Shown piece after piece: positions 1-14,800 of a DNA stretch of 64,000 nt; within the stretch, counting starts at the first letter, position 1; the number at the start of each line of letters is the position of its first letter. Origin of the DNA: Lates calcarifer. Its lineage: Eukaryota; Chordata; Actinopteri; Centropomidae. The position numbers and the translations under genes were made by a program. A model generated the notes under the pieces. The model ran no database searches and had not been told where the DNA came from. It saw nothing but the letters and a program-made list of their open reading frames with translations. The stretch spans positions 17,554,553-17,618,552 of the forward strand of contig NC_066833.1 of the NCBI RefSeq assembly GCF_001640805.2. Direction: 5' to 3'.

Positions 1-3000
1 GTGGATTGATTGGCAAATAGCATTCTCCCCTCACTGCTGCCCTCCTTCTGGCTACATGACTGCAGGATATCAGAAGAAGTCAGATTTATACAGTACATTA
101 CACCAAATTGGCTCTTAACAGCACTGTTTATATGACTGCAAAAAGTCACAAAAATCCACTTTAAGATTTTCAACGCGTGTTTATTTGAGGTAGTGTGCGT
201 GTTCCACAGATAAAATGTGCATAATAGTGTTCACTTTAACCAATTCATCCAGGAAGTACAAAATGTCTAGCTGACCAATAACCTCCACCACTGTGATGTA
301 GTTCAACATCACTAAGCAGATAGTACACCTGGTACAAACCATTTAAAATAAACTAAATTAAACAAGCTCTGATCCAGTGAGAGGATTTTTTTGGTGAGGA
401 CTTCAAGGATAGTCTGTAATTCTGGAAGAAAAATGCTTTTTGACACTAAAAGAAGGAAAAAGATATTCCAGTTTTTCCACCAATTTTGATTAAAGAAATA
501 ACATAATAATTAACATTATGATTTGTGGGATCTGCAGGGAATGTCTAATAAATACTAACTAAATTAAAGGTTAAGCTTTGCAAATGTAAAAATTCAACTT
601 AAACTGTGAGTCTTCAGTTGAGTTGCAGTTCCTCAAACAGCTTGATTTTGCTTTTAAGGCACTATGTGTGAGATTGTGAAGCGATTTTCATGTATTAAAC
701 ACTTTTTTATTGCCAATGTGTGATTGCAAAGTAAAAAAAAATAGAAAATTGAAGCCTGTCTGGCCAAACTGGAATGTGACCAATGTTGGGGGGAAAACAT
801 GAAACAGATCAGATCAACATGAACAGACAGTTCAGTGTCGCTAAACACACAAGCATGAGCTACAGCATGCTAACTGCAGTTCACTGAACAGCCATCTGAA
901 TGTTACACACAGAGCATTTAAGTCTCTACAGAGGAGATAAATCAACTTGAGTCTGAAAGGTGAGAATGTATTTTACGTTGTGTAGGTGGATCAGCTAATC
1001 AATGAAGAAATGTCTATATGCAATACCTTACTAAATACCTCCAACAGTCACAGGTTTTTACAACCATTGTTTTTAGAAATTGCCGCCTCAGAAAACCATG
1101 AGCGCAGCAGATAAAAAATAAGCAATCTGCATCTTGGTTAAATTTTCTCAGTCAAGAAATTAGCATGTGTGAACAACCTTGTGTCGTTGCCAAAAGGGGC
1201 TGGGGTTCCCTTGAGGCTCTCGTAAATAAATCAGTGACTAAATCTACCTTGTTCTACTGTTTGGTCTTAATATCAGATTGGGGCAGTTTTCACTCTAGAC
1301 TGCACTATAGTTTCAATGAGTTACCTGTTGCTTAATATTTCATGTACAACTTTTCTAATTACATTTTTAATCTTTTTTTAAAATTAATTTAGGTGTTTTT
1401 CTTTTCACATTTAGTTAATACTGAATCATAAGAAACAATTATTATAAATTATCAACACAAAACATACTCATAACCAATCACATCACAGTTTCTCTTCTGA
1501 GAAAAGGTCATATTTCTCTTTAGGTGTCAACAGTGAGTGTTTACAAAACTTGATCTGTCTTGATGTTACTGCACTGATGCAACATCTGCTGCTTATTTAT
1601 TGTGGCCTCTCTTTCGCTCCTGGCTTTTTTCTGTGTAGCTGTGACGTGTAGTACAATTTAATTATTTATGGATAATAGCTATTGAGCAGTACTACTGGTG
1701 TGGTACAGTGTTTATTAGCTGTGTTGTATTATTACCATATCACAGCTAGTCAATTCAGTATATTTCAAATGCTGCATTTTGCTGTATGAGATATAATTTG
1801 TAAACTGTATGGTGGCATTCTTAAGAAGAGAGAGAAACTGGGTCATTCATTTTCACTTGATCTGTGAGGTATATTTTATTACACAATATTCATGTTGCTA
1901 TTTATGTAGATAGTCATGTTCTGAATTTATCACTGACGTGAGATTTGTTGAGGTGTAGATTCCTGTTGCATAAATATTTGATGTCACCTTCAAAAGCAGC
2001 AATCATTGCTAAGTGTATTTGCAAAACTGCTATGTACTTTGCTGACACAAGCTAGGGAGTCCCATATGAGATTGGAGAAAATGGAAGGCTTCATTTTTTT
2101 TATTTTTTATTTTTTTTACTGTGAGCAATTCTTGGCAAAACAATTGCTTCACCTTACCACATGAGTAGAGTGAGCACAGCTTTTTAAACCAACTAGTAGT
2201 TGTTATTTACGAGGTATGTGGAGAAAGAAAATGTTGGCTATGTAATTTGTCTTGGTTTGCTTCATATGAAACTCCAGTTGTGCACAAGGAAGTCATTGAG
2301 GTTAGAGGAACTGACTGTCCCTGAAGCCTTAGCTGGTTAGTTTCGTTATTAAACCACTCTTTACTGGTCAGTCCACAGGTCTCCAGGGAAAAACATCTTG
2401 TTTGTAATGCAACCTTGTATAATGGCCTGCCTGACAGAATGTAATTAGAGAGAGCAGTGCTTTTCTTGGGTTCCACAGGCAGATCCATAGCTAAGATCCC
2501 CAAAGTCCAGCTTGCTAATGAATCTGTTCCTGCTGGGGCTATTGATGGCCACTGCCTCTCTGGAAGATCATTATTAGATAATTCCAAAGGACAGCTGAAA
2601 TAGCATTACGTATGAGCTTATTGCTCAGCATCATCTGTTTTGTGTGTCTGAATAATGACTGAATGAAGAGCATAAAGTTAATTTATCCATTAGCATGACA
2701 GAGTAATATTTCATATCATGTCACAACTAGAAATTGTTTTAATTCAGTGATTAAATTTGCACTGAGCCTAATATGAAACAGTATCATAATGTGCACATCA
2801 GTGTGACATGCCAGAGCTGAAGAATTCAAATTTTGATGGTGTTGATTGACTTAATAAAGACAAATGGCTCATTTCCATGATGGACAGAACAAAACAATAA
2901 AAGCAGTCAAACACGTGTTCATTCAACAAAAGAGTGACAAGGCTTGGGTTTTCCTCTGATTATAAGATTTGAGTTACAGATTACTGAATATTTCTTACCT

Positions 3001-4823
3001 GCTTTGTGTATATGTATATGTTCCCTCATTCTCCTATAGAATAAACACTTCATTCTTGTTGTAGCCAACGTGCTTTCAGTTCAGATAGTCCTACTATAAT
3101 TAAAATATGGAGTGAGAAATTAAATATATATAGCTAACCCAAGAGACCTTCTTGATTGTAAAGAGAAATTGCAGCAATTAGAGCAGAGTTCCTCAGCCTT
3201 CTCCAGTCTGTGATGCCATTCTAGGTCTACAGTGATCATGAACCCAGCAATTAGAGTTGTCAGGTTGTCAAGTGAATGTATTAATCAATTGTAAGATCAT
3301 GGAGTAAGCTCAAAATATTTTGCATTTAAATATTAATATATTTTCAATACACATTTTGTACTCTCTACTCAATTAAATCAAACAAATGTAAAACAGCCAA
3401 TATTAGTTTGTTAATTTTCTCCAACTGCACATCACATCACTCCTCATGGGGCCCAGGAACCAGTGCACTGCCTAAAAAAAGTATTTTTTGAGTACAAGCT
3501 TCAAATTCTCAGTACAGTGTTATAAGGGTGTGTTCCTCACTTGTTGATTTCTGGCTGATGAGCAACTGATACATTATCTTTTCCGAAAGGTGAAAGCGAT
3601 ATTCCTGTATCAGGAGCCACAGCTGAGTAACTTCCCATTCATGTATTGTTGTAGTGTCCCCACCCTCAGATCACACTGAAGGCTGGTAAATATTAGGGGG
3701 TTTGTTGTACTGATTGTATTGTTTACACAGTGGCCAGATGCTGAAGATAGATGACTAAACAAAAAGGCAGAGTAAGGAAGCACACAACCTAAATTCTATT
3801 GATTCCATGTTATGAGGCCCGAGTGTCTCTCAGAAGGCTACATTGTGGAGTAATTGTAGTTGTATAGAATCCAGCCTGTGTATTCGCATCCCAGCTGTCT
3901 TTAGCAGGATGCAGTTCAGCCACATCTCTACATCTTCTCTGGAGGCTAGTTGCATATTGCTGTTCATTATGAATCAACAGTGGGGAGGAAGAAATTAATG
4001 TAGCTCGATTCCATACGAGTGAGATGTTGATTCAATTTCAGGATACATATTAGCTTCAGTCATTAAGCCACATCAAATGATTACATTATTTATGTGAAGA
4101 AAATATGAGTGAAAAAAAGACATTTATATTATCAGCCCAAGGCACAAGTAAGTCAGACTATTCAGTCAAATGGTAAAATGTCAGTTGAATTGATCTATTT
4201 GTCCTAGCAAGTAATGATGCCAATGAAAACTAATTTCTTATTTGTTCCCATTCAAAAGCTAAGTTTTTCTTGGATGAAAATATTACTCACTTTTTTATTG
4301 TTGTTGTTGCTGTTTTTTCAAAAATATAACTATATAATATTTATATATATAAATATATAAGGTGCTATCTTCTTGTTAACAATTGTTATGTATCCTTAAG
4401 GTCTAACAAACACACTGAATGCATTGCCTTCCTCATAAAACATTTGCAAAGCCACAGCTACATTGTTTACAATCAGTCCTCTTCCTCACTGCTTTTGTTG
4501 GCTCAGTGCTATGTTTCTTTGGACACTGCTCCTGATCTGTAGATGGGATTGTAGATTGTTTGAATTGCGTTATGTGTATGCTCTTACAAAAAAAACCAGG
4601 GAAGTACTCCTAAAAACATGCTAGTGCTACAAGTGCAAAAACTCCTGAGAGTAAAGATAGTTGACAGGTGCACGTAACATTTCAATGACTGTTACACAGC
4701 TACATTAAAAAGTAAAGTCTCTCAGTTGTGGCAGCTCATGTATATGGTAGCTTTTACTTGTGAGATCTGGGACCATATCTGTAAATAACCCTGTTTTTTC
4801 CACCCTGTTGTCCACGTCCACAG
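1..4823 (+). other. pde11a intron upstream of the first visible exon
   Basis: No exon of pde11a or of another known gene could be found here. The first visible pde11a exon starts in mid-protein, so this is the 3' part of an intron. It is AT-rich, with poly-T runs near 2094-2118 and TA-rich sequence near 4326-4362. A more complex block at 2200-2620 is listed among the findings. The gene start, the N-terminal regulatory region and most of GAF-A must lie left of base 1. Confidence 0.7.
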
Positions 4824-4913
4824 GTGCTGCAGATGTACCTGCCATTCTGTGGTATTGCGATCTCCAATGCCCAACTCTTTGCCGCCTCAAGGAAGGAGTA
4901 CGACAGGAGTCGG
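4824..4913 (+). CDS. pde11a: pde11a exon a (end of GAF-A)
   Basis: Thirty codons, phase 0 at both ends, read [20 protein letters not shown] and then [10 protein letters not shown]. Acceptor is ccacag, donor gtaagg. This is the last helix of GAF-A, the domain that binds cGMP in PDE11, and the start of the connecting helix to GAF-B. Confidence 0.93.
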
Positions 4914-5823
4914 GTAAGGGACCACAGGGCCAACAAAGATAATACCCCCACACCCCCACACACTCCCACAACCCCCCTCCTCTCATTCCTGGGATCAGCA
5001 TTACTTCCCTCCAACCCACCTGATGCTGACATTGAGGCTGAGTATTGATCAGCAGCAGCCCACTTGCTGCCACTGCAGTGGGGATCATGGAGCAGCATGC
5101 AGCCCTCCATGGACATTTTCTCTGGATCTGTAGGGGGAGGGGGGTGGGGCTGTATCCAGAGAAGGGCCTGGTCCATGATCTAGATCTCCTTGGGAATGTT
5201 AAGAGATGCACTAATTCATGTCACACATTGATCTGTGATGGAAGAGAACATAATGAGAACACAGCTCAGTGAACAGAGGAGAGAAATGAGGAGAGCTCCC
5301 TTTATGCCATATGATTTTTATGTGCTTGTGTTTTAAATTGGATTGGTATTGCCTTAAATAAAGGGCCTAATTTACTTTTATTGCAGAAATAATCATATCA
5401 CCCTCTTGGTTTATAGTTAACAACAACAACAACAATAATAATAGTAATAATCATGCTATAACAGCTGAGTGAAGCAAAGCTATTTTATGGGTCCCTGTTA
5501 CTACTTCCTACTTTTCTTCTTTAGTGGATTTTACAACAGCATTTGGCTCAGTTTGTTGGAAATAATGCTAGTTGTATTTTTTTTTGTTGTTGGTGGTGGT
5601 GTTCAGGCACTCTTGGAGGTAGTCAATGACCTATTTGAAGAGCAGACTGACCTGGAGAAGATTGTCAGGAAGATCATGCACCGTGCCCAGACATTACTTA
5701 AGTGCGAGCGCTGCTCTGTTCAATTGCTGGAGGACATTGAGTCACCGGTACTGTTTTTCTCTCAGCTGTTCGGCTGTGTATGTCTATCTGTCTGTACATT
5801 TGTGCATTTTTCTTAATTTATTA

Positions 5824-5854
<31 letters not shown>

Positions 5855-8800
5855 TTTTTTATTTTTTTTACCAGTAAGACTTTTGTCATTTCTTCCAATT
5901 CAAATCTCTCAGGTGGTGAAGTTCACAAAGTCCTTTGAGCTGCTGTCCCCTAAGTGTAGTGCAGACACTGAAAGCAGGTACGTATGGTGTTTCAATGTTA
6001 AAATCTACTCTGCTCCTAAATAACATTAGACCTGGTGAAGAACATTTTCCATATTCTGACACCAGTAAGTTTTTCACTAAATCACATCTACAGCTTTGTT
6101 TGCCTTTGGCACCATGGCACCTGTAAATTCTGAACATAGTCTTGTTTGGATCTGTAAAGCTCCCATCAGGTATAAAAATGGAATATTGTGTACTAGGGGG
6201 TAATGCTGATTCTGAATAGAAGGCATACTCCTAAGGCAGAGTCCTAATTAATTGGCTTTTGCTGCTTCTCTCCACTGCTAGGCAAGGCCGAGTGGAGAAA
6301 GAGGGGCTTAATATTGTGTGGGATGTTTATGGATGAAAACCAACGCTGAGAGGAAGACAAATTATCCCCCGAGTCCTACACTTGCCATAACTGATATGGT
6401 CACTTCAAGGCAGTGGTGCTAGCTGCAACAGTAATCATAACACAAGAAATACCAATAGTAAAAGACATGTAGTAATCAAAGAAATGTGAGTTTGCTCTTC
6501 TGGCCAATTTAGTCTTTCTGGCTAAACACACTCTGTGTGGCTAAACACACTCTGGTGTCGCATATGAAATAAATGTCCAGTTTGTGATTTAAAGCAATAA
6601 AACTACACAGCATTTCAAATCAAGCTGAAAGGACAAAAGTGCAGCATCTTTGTGATGACCCTAAGGGTTCACATCTAAATAACCAAAGCTGCTGTGCAAG
6701 ATTTATGTGTGTAATTAGGTGAATAAATTGTGTCAAAAGGCGAGTGTACTGTAGGTTTTCTAATGTGCCTTACAATACCCAGCCGCCCCCATGGGGAGGA
6801 TAATGTTGAGCGAGTATACAGTGCTGCTAGTGTGTCTGTGGCAGCTAAATGACAGACATGAGACAGAGAAGAGTCAGAGAGGATGAAAAGAGAAAGAGGG
6901 AAAGAAAGGACAAGGAGGTAAAGTATCTTGCCATCTCACTCATGAGGTTTATTCCCTGCCGCACTGTGGGCACATCCGCACACAGCCGTATCACTAGATC
7001 AAAGGGATCTGACATCTGTGTCTCTCCATCTTTATTCTGATGTTTAAAGGCAAAATGAGCCACACAGAGCATTTACCTTGTTGTGTTTGAAGGTAAAAAG
7101 TCAGCAACAGCGCACTACAATAATGTGAATGGGAAGCCAGAATGCTGCTGCAGGTGTTTCTGTGGCAGAGTGTGGGGGCGTTTGGCAATGAGGAAGACAA
7201 TCACACAATTAACTTTTCATTACTTCATAAGCTGCAGGAGAAGCTTAGTGATATCTACTGTATGAGGAGTTCATTTAATGCAAGTCCACAAGGAGAAATA
7301 AGAGTGGCCTTTTGCAAGCTTGCATTTCAGGTGTGAAGGAACATATATCCTTTCTTATTTGACAATACAATAAAAAAGGGCATTTTTTATTTTTATTTTC
7401 ATGATAACAAAGTTAGTAGCTAAATGAGTGTGTTAGAAAAATGTAAAAGAAAAAAAATCATATCCTTTTTCGTTTGCCTTTCTCCCCTGTTATTGTCTGA
7501 CCCTAGTTTCAAAGACAGTATGGAGAAATCATCTTACTCAGACTGGCTCATCAACAACAGTATTGCAGAGCTTGTAGCGTCCACAGGACTACCAGTGAAC
7601 ATTAGTGATGCCTATCAGGATCCTCGCTTTGATGCCGAGGTAAACACACAGTAACACTCCTTTCAGATTTGACATCACACAGGATTTTACGAAAATCCAA
7701 TCCAGGTATTATTCATATTTAGAAGTACAATGTCAATGCAGACTCAGAGCTTGGTACTGAAGATGTTTCACCTGTAATCCAAGAGGCCTCTTTAGTTCCA
7801 CTAGCTGGCCCGGCACTTTAAACTACTATGGGATGGATGTTTACACCCACCACTTGGGAAGCTTTGTTTGAATGGCATTGCAAATAAGCATTTTGCTGAG
7901 AGACCGAAATGGCTTGGGGGACCATCACTGTTGTACTAACATCCATCCCTGAGCTGTTTATCAGTTTATGTTGCTGTCTTAACATTAAACATTCAAGATG
8001 ATATCATAACAATTCACACCTTTATTAATTGGACTCTCATGTGCCATCTCATCTGACTTTAATAACTCATATGTGATCTTATGGACTCACAGAGCTTGAA
8101 CATATTAAAAAGGCCATGAGAGAATATAATGGATGAAGCCTCTTGGAAATGCCTTCAAGACCTCACATTAAGTCCAACTGCCTTTGACTTAATACTTAAG
8201 TCAATACTAATACTAAAAATTACATACTACCAGTTTCATTTGTCAGCTGTTAATAAATCTGTGATAAAGCCTTTCAAACTAGGAAGCGGTAACCAGAGTG
8301 GTGCTGATGCTGGGTAGATCTAAATGAAATCCCACTGTGGCCAGTGTAGCAGTCCGCACTGCATCTAGCTGCCAGCTGCAAAAGTTTGACGTGGTTTGCC
8401 TTAAGTAAAAGAGTGGCACCTCTAAATTGTTCGTAGGTGTGAATGTGAGTGTTAACGGTTGTTTGACTACATATGTGCCTGCGATAGTCTGGCAATCTGT
8501 CCAGGGTGTACCCCACCTCTCACCCATTGTCAGCTGGGATTGGCTCCAGCTTTTCACTAAATAAAATACAGTTTAAAATGTGAAAAAATATGAATTGAAT
8601 GAAGAATAGCGGAAATGTGTTTTTTATGAGGATGGATTGTAATCCTTATACTGTATTAACACTCACTCTTTTTAGGCGGACCAGTTCTCAGACTTCCACA
8701 TCCGCTCTGTGCTTTGTGTTCCCATATGGAACAGCAACCATCCAAATTATTGGTAAGTTAACTAATGTTGCACATCACTGTCATGCTGCAGTACATTTAT

Positions 8801-11800
8801 GCAAGCAGGTACATCATGAAAACAAAGCAGTGACCACTGCATATTGGCAAAACAGCCAGGACCAATGTTCCCCCTAATTTTTCATGTGTCTGAGCATACA
8901 CACAAACTCCCTGAGAATCACACTTAAATAAGTGGAGACCACCTCTGGAACACAAATGCCACAACAGCTCTTGTGTTTCCACTTTTTGCAAGGTGCACTA
9001 ACTAAGAGCACACTGCAACAGCAATGTCCAGTCATGCTGTGGCCAGTCTAAAGTGGTAACACAAAAATGGGCACCACAAACACGCAGTGGCATGTTTCAT
9101 CACCTTCAAATACACTCAGACTCCAAACTTAAAACGCGGTTTCCAAAAGATGCATGAATGGTGACGCTAAGCCAAAGAAAACATTTGACAAACTGTTCCC
9201 CACTAAAATACCCTGTAAAGTACCACCCAATGTGCAGACTGCAAAAGCAGAGAAACACAATAGACAAAATCCACACAAGAAAAATGTGAGCACAAACCAA
9301 AAGGGATGCTAAACAAGTAAACTCACACAAAAGGTACAGGGTTTAACCAAGTGGAACAGCTTTTTTTTTTTTTTTTTTACATTAAATCCCAAATAATTAC
9401 AGCTCATTCACAAAAAGCAGGCCTCACACAGGTCATCATGGCAGCTGCATGCTACTCTTCTGACAGGATTTTGACATGTCTAACCTCCTATTCTAAACTA
9501 CTCCAGTTCTTCTCCATCTGTGGGCTTACTACTTTACCTTACCCATTTATTGTGGCTACACATAGATGACCTGACTAACTAGAAACTAAGGACTAGGTTT
9601 GGTATCCTGGATGAGTGCCCATTATTGTGTTATGGCTAGCTCAAACACCAAACACAAACTAGGAGAGAGTTTACTACATTAAAGTTCACTGAAATAAATG
9701 AATGAATAACTGAAAACCAGATACCTTGCACCCCAAAGGTGCTGCTGCAGCAGGGTGGAGAGAGTGAAGTGGACAAGAAGGCTGGCCTATATAGACTCAG
9801 CACAGGTGTGCGCCAATCAGATGATTAACATAGTGGGGTAAACAGGAAACACCAAAATAAAACAAGATGCAACACTGTGTGTAAAAAAATATCATTAATC
9901 ATTTATTGTTTTTGCATATATTGGTAAGAGGAGATTAAATTTAGAAAAGTGCAATATACTATATGGCCAAAAGTGTGTAGACAATCATGCAGCTGCTCTC
10001 ATTTGGCCACAACAACATCAGTGATGTTCTCACTGATGTTGGGTGAGAAGGACAGGCTCACAGTTGGCACTCCAGCTCTTATCAAAGGTGTTAGATGGAG
10101 CTCAGGTCAGTGCTCTGTGCAGGCCAGTCCGATTCTTCCACATCAAACTGCTAAAAGCATTTCTTCTTGGACATCTCTTCACATGGATACAATCATGTTG
10201 AAACAGTAAAGAACCTTGTCCACAATCTTATGGCCAAATGCTGTGGTGCTGTGTGCTATGATGCAGTTTTATATTCAGCACTAACATCATGTGGCAATTT
10301 GTTGCAGTCATAAAGTAGGGTTTAAAAAATTTCTTCCATTTTTGCTGCATAGAAGAGAATAGGGGAGAGGGGAGCTTGGGCATACGTTCAGCTGAGGCTG
10401 CATGTGTGTGATTAGATCTATGCTGCACCACAGCTCCACACTTGGAAGTGGAGTTCCCTTCTTGTGCCCGTGTGCTTTGTGTTTGTGGATCAGCCCCAGG
10501 CCAACACCATGCTGACACTCTGATAAATCATTGATCTTTAGTCTGGTTTTGGTGCTGGATATTGCAGGGAGGAGCATTGACAGCAGCTCCTCTTGGTCCA
10601 CTGAGATTTGACGCAAGAAGTCTTTAGTTTTATTTTGAGTGCAAAGTGATCAGCATATTTGCTGTGACTGGTTGGCTAAGACAGGTGTATGTGTATGTGC
10701 ATGTGATGTCTGTGAGTACTCTTTTTTTTTTTCTTTGCGTAGGTGTAAGTGCATTTGTTGGGGAGGGAAGAGGGAAGAGGAAGAACAGAAACAGTGAAGG
10801 GGGAAAGAAATGCAGCATGTGTGGGTGGTACCTGAGGATCCAGAGTGAAAAACCATAATATACAAACAAAGCAGCAGGAGATGAAATTCTCAGATCAAGG
10901 ATACAGGCAGTTAGAAAAAAAAGTCCCGTCCTTGAGTCATCTGTCAAGGTTACAGCCAGCTCCTTCAGAACGTAACCACAAGAAATACTGTTGTGACTAC
11001 AACCTCAATAATGATGTTTAATGTCAAATATCAAATGTGAGTAAAATCAATTTTAGCACTTCCTTTCATGACATGCAGTGACATTCACTGTAATAAATGC
11101 AGCTGGTAAAACCTAGAGTTTTCAAATACCTAAAACGATTATTAAAAAAATGTTGGTTTAGCTGCCTGAAATGCCACTTTATTTTTTGGAATCTAAATGA
11201 ATTGCTGTAACTGACATTTTTTAGTTCATAAATTCATCATATTACAGTTAGCGTTAACTTTGAAACAACCATAAGTTTAAATATGACAGATTTTCAAGAT
11301 AAAACTCAGTTTGCTCAAAACAGGCAGCTGATTATCTTGTAGTGTGTGGAGTCAGGATTCAGATCTCACACCTGCTGATAAAGCGTCAGACCAGAATTGT
11401 GATCATATTAACACTGAGCCCTCTCATAGTTGCTCAGGATTTTAAACATTTTTGTGGGGTTTAACCTACAGAGCCAATAAAATGTATTCACTCCTCTTGG
11501 AAGCTTTTAGATTTTATTGTCTCTCACTGAATCAAAGCAGATTTAATGTGGCTTTTTTGACATCAATCAACAGAAAAAGACCCATTAATGTAAATGTGAA
11601 AAAAGATTTCTACAAAGTAGTCTACATTAATTAAAAATGTAATCCATAAAATAAATGTCTGTTGAAATATTCACCACCTCCAAGTCAGTGTATGTTGTAC
11701 CTTTGGCAGCAATTAAGCCTTCCGTTGCCCTTCATATTGGCCTTCGTATTCCGTATACTTTTTTCTTCTTACTATTATTCAAAAACAAAAGATAACCGCT

Positions 11801-11838
11801 TCAGAATCACGAATGTCATGCACAACAACAAATCCTAC

Positions 11839-11886
<48 letters not shown>

Positions 11887-14800
11887 GGCACATTGTCGGC
11901 CACCAGGTTACTTTGACCCAGAGGACAATGCGAGGGTTAAGGCTGTGAGCCTGTTTAGTCAGACAGGTCACCATCAGCTTCGCACATCTGGAGACTGCAA
12001 TTTTCCCCCATTCTCACACTCTGAGAGGTTGCATGGTGACTGTGAGTGAACGGCCTTTTTAAAGTCTGTCCTGGAAAAGGAGCTCAACTCTGACTTGACT
12101 ACTCCTGGACATAAATGTGTGTTGTTGTGCAAAATTGATAGATATTCCCTGCAGGTTAAGAGACATTTTAGCTAACAGCACACTGTTTGTTGTTCCACAA
12201 AGTATAATTTAAAAAAGCATTAACTGCATGTCCCATAATGATAAACTTTATGAAGACTGTTTTGAGATGAGCTTGGTTGTGTAGTGTAATTTGGTATAAA
12301 TTGCTGAAGACTTGTGGTGCTGAACTGGTTGCAGCTCAGGACCCGAGCAGAATTTTTCTTTCTCCACCCAGTAACAAAACTGCATTGTACACTCACACAA
12401 CACAATGGGTCACCTGTGTGTAATAATGTAGCTGTAAATTATTGTCACATCATGGTTTTTGATATTTTTTGTGATAATGGAAAATAATGCTTGTGACAGT
12501 GGGACGATGGTGTAGTTAAAGATTATGTGATGGCCACAGGGCTTTAGGGAGCCATTTAATTTGCTTATGCTCAGGGCCACCTGTGCTACAACTCATCACA
12601 AACTACATCCTCATTACAGAGAGAGCAAAAATAGATCTGAGAAGACATCAGCCCTAATTTTAAGTTTAATGACACCAATAGAAATGGAAAACACAAATTG
12701 TTTCATAGCTACAGAACTAATCCATTCACCTCTGTGGATTTGGCTCTGAAGTTTTCTGGGTTTCAGTTACGTCAGTGCTATATGTTTATCATTTGGTATA
12801 ACCAGGTCGTTTGTAGAATTTCTGCATATACTTATGGTATAGCCTACTGCTATTTATATGAGAGGATGTTGTGTCTCTGTAATTCCCATTATATATATGA
12901 TGCATATTAGTCAATGACATGGAGTGTGTGGGTGTGATCCTCTTGTAATTGAAGTCATATATACATACATACACACACATACACACTCAAGCCAATATCA
13001 GGGCTAAAACATTACTGTTAAGTTCCTACTGGATGGATAAACTATTTTTTGTGTAACAGGCGTTGCTCAAGTGCTGAACAGGCTGGATGGGAAACCATTT
13101 GATGATGCAGACCAGCGTCTCTTTGAGGTATTACACCTGCATTTCTACATTAAGTATCCAGTGGGAGGCGACTGGAAACTGTTATAGTTAAGTGTTTCTG
13201 TGTTTATTCTGTCCTTAGGCATTTGTGATCTTTTGTGGACTGGGCATCAACAACACCATCATGTACGACCAGGTGAAGAAGTCTTGGGCCAAGCAATCTG
13301 TGGCTTTAGATGTAAGAATACAACATCTTCTTTGATTTCCTGCCTCATACCACATTAAGAAAAAGAGAATATGCAATTTTTTGGACAACAAATCTTTCTA
13401 TCACTATGTAACCTGCAACGCTGCTTCAGAATGTTGACTTCAGTTGATTCATTGCTGCTCCTGCTTTCTACTTCAGTTTCCTTGTATGTCCATTGTGTTT
13501 GTGTTAGCTTCATGCCCTCTCAGATGATTTTTCCCTATCTGTTCTTCTATAATTTTCCTTTCCAGTCAACATATACTCTATGATGCGACGTTTACCCAGA
13601 AGTCACATGACACAACAGCTGCTGCATGGCTAATGGCTCTTCTGACTTATTCTCTCTCAGGGGTCTTTGTGCTTGGCTCCTTTTTTTAGTCTCGTATTTC
13701 CAAGAGAATGTGCGCATGAAAAAAGTGCTGATCTCTCATTGTAGATAACCTTCTCACAAAGGTTTTATTGAAAATTAATGAGAGGCAGTGAAAAGCAATC
13801 TCTCATCTGCCCTGCAGTATGTAGCCATTCAGCACTACTCAGCCTTTACAGTATGTCCTTAGATTACAATAGGGAGCTTTCAGGTGTATTATAATAGTTA
13901 GCACCACTCTGTTTCAAGGTAGAAGTTGAGAACAGAGCGATAGAGCAGTTAAAGGAGAGACATGGAATGCACTAATATGTAGATGCATTGCTTCTGGCAG
14001 CACTGAATAAACATGAGCATTTATGATCAAATAAGCAACTGCAGGTCTGTGCGAGGTATTTCTCTCAGGAAATGAAGGGAACATGGCGATGGAATCAGGG
14101 CTGACATCTCTGCTCTTGTAGACTGTTCTAGAGGCAAGCGTTAACTTCCTCATCTGGAAGATCCACTGAAATGCAGTAACACAAATGTGCAGTATTTTCA
14201 GCCACAACCACAGTTGTACATCTCTTAGAGCCCTACTGGTTATCTTAATGATTTGAAAAATGCACTATGTCATTATTTTGCAGGTTCTGTCTTACCATGC
14301 CACTTGCTCCAAGACTGAAGTTGACAAATTCAAGGTAACAGATATTCACAGTTGCCTTCATTACATTTGTCTCAGCAAAACCCATTTGTTTCTCTCCACA
14401 GTTACAGTAGTTTGGGGGATTCGCTGTTTTAGCTCTACACAGATATTAAAGTCACAACTCAAGACATTGTTTGTTCTTAAAGCATTATCCTTTAGCAACA
14501 GTAACGTTACCTCCATAGCCAAAACATTATATATGTTATTCCTCTGTACTGTGTACTTACATCGTTGAAAACACACTGACCCACTGGATGACATGTTCCT
14601 TAATTTCCATGAATACTGGTATTATACTTTATTTTGAGACAATTCCACACACACCATCCTGCTACCCAGGCCAGTCTCACAACGGTTCTTGAAACAGTAA
14701 TGAAATTCAATGTAGTGATTTATGTACATGGACAGGATTTTATCTTTTTTTTCTCCGTTAGAGTAAAATATTGACTTGTAGTGCCTATTACATGTGTTTA

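Larger units (their letters stand above)
8753..13059 (+). other. pde11a: pde11a intron after exon e, repeat-rich
   Basis: A 4.3 kb intron. It contains a poly-T run (9360-9379), a MITE-like element (9962-10238) and a CA microsatellite (11840-11883). The rest is AT-rich sequence in which I see nothing coding. Confidence 0.7.

Noticed and set aside
4705..5211. Long open frames on the minus strand around the first exon
   Set aside because: Antisense to the conserved exon 4824-4913 and a GC-rich intron part; no recognisable protein.
9600..9860. Promoter-like stretch with CCTATATAG and CCAAT, resembling part of an LTR
   Set aside because: No matching second LTR, primer-binding site or retroelement coding sequence nearby; too weak to call.
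9949..10209. 86-codon frame over the MITE
   Set aside because: Chance opening inside a noncoding transposon; no transposase similarity.
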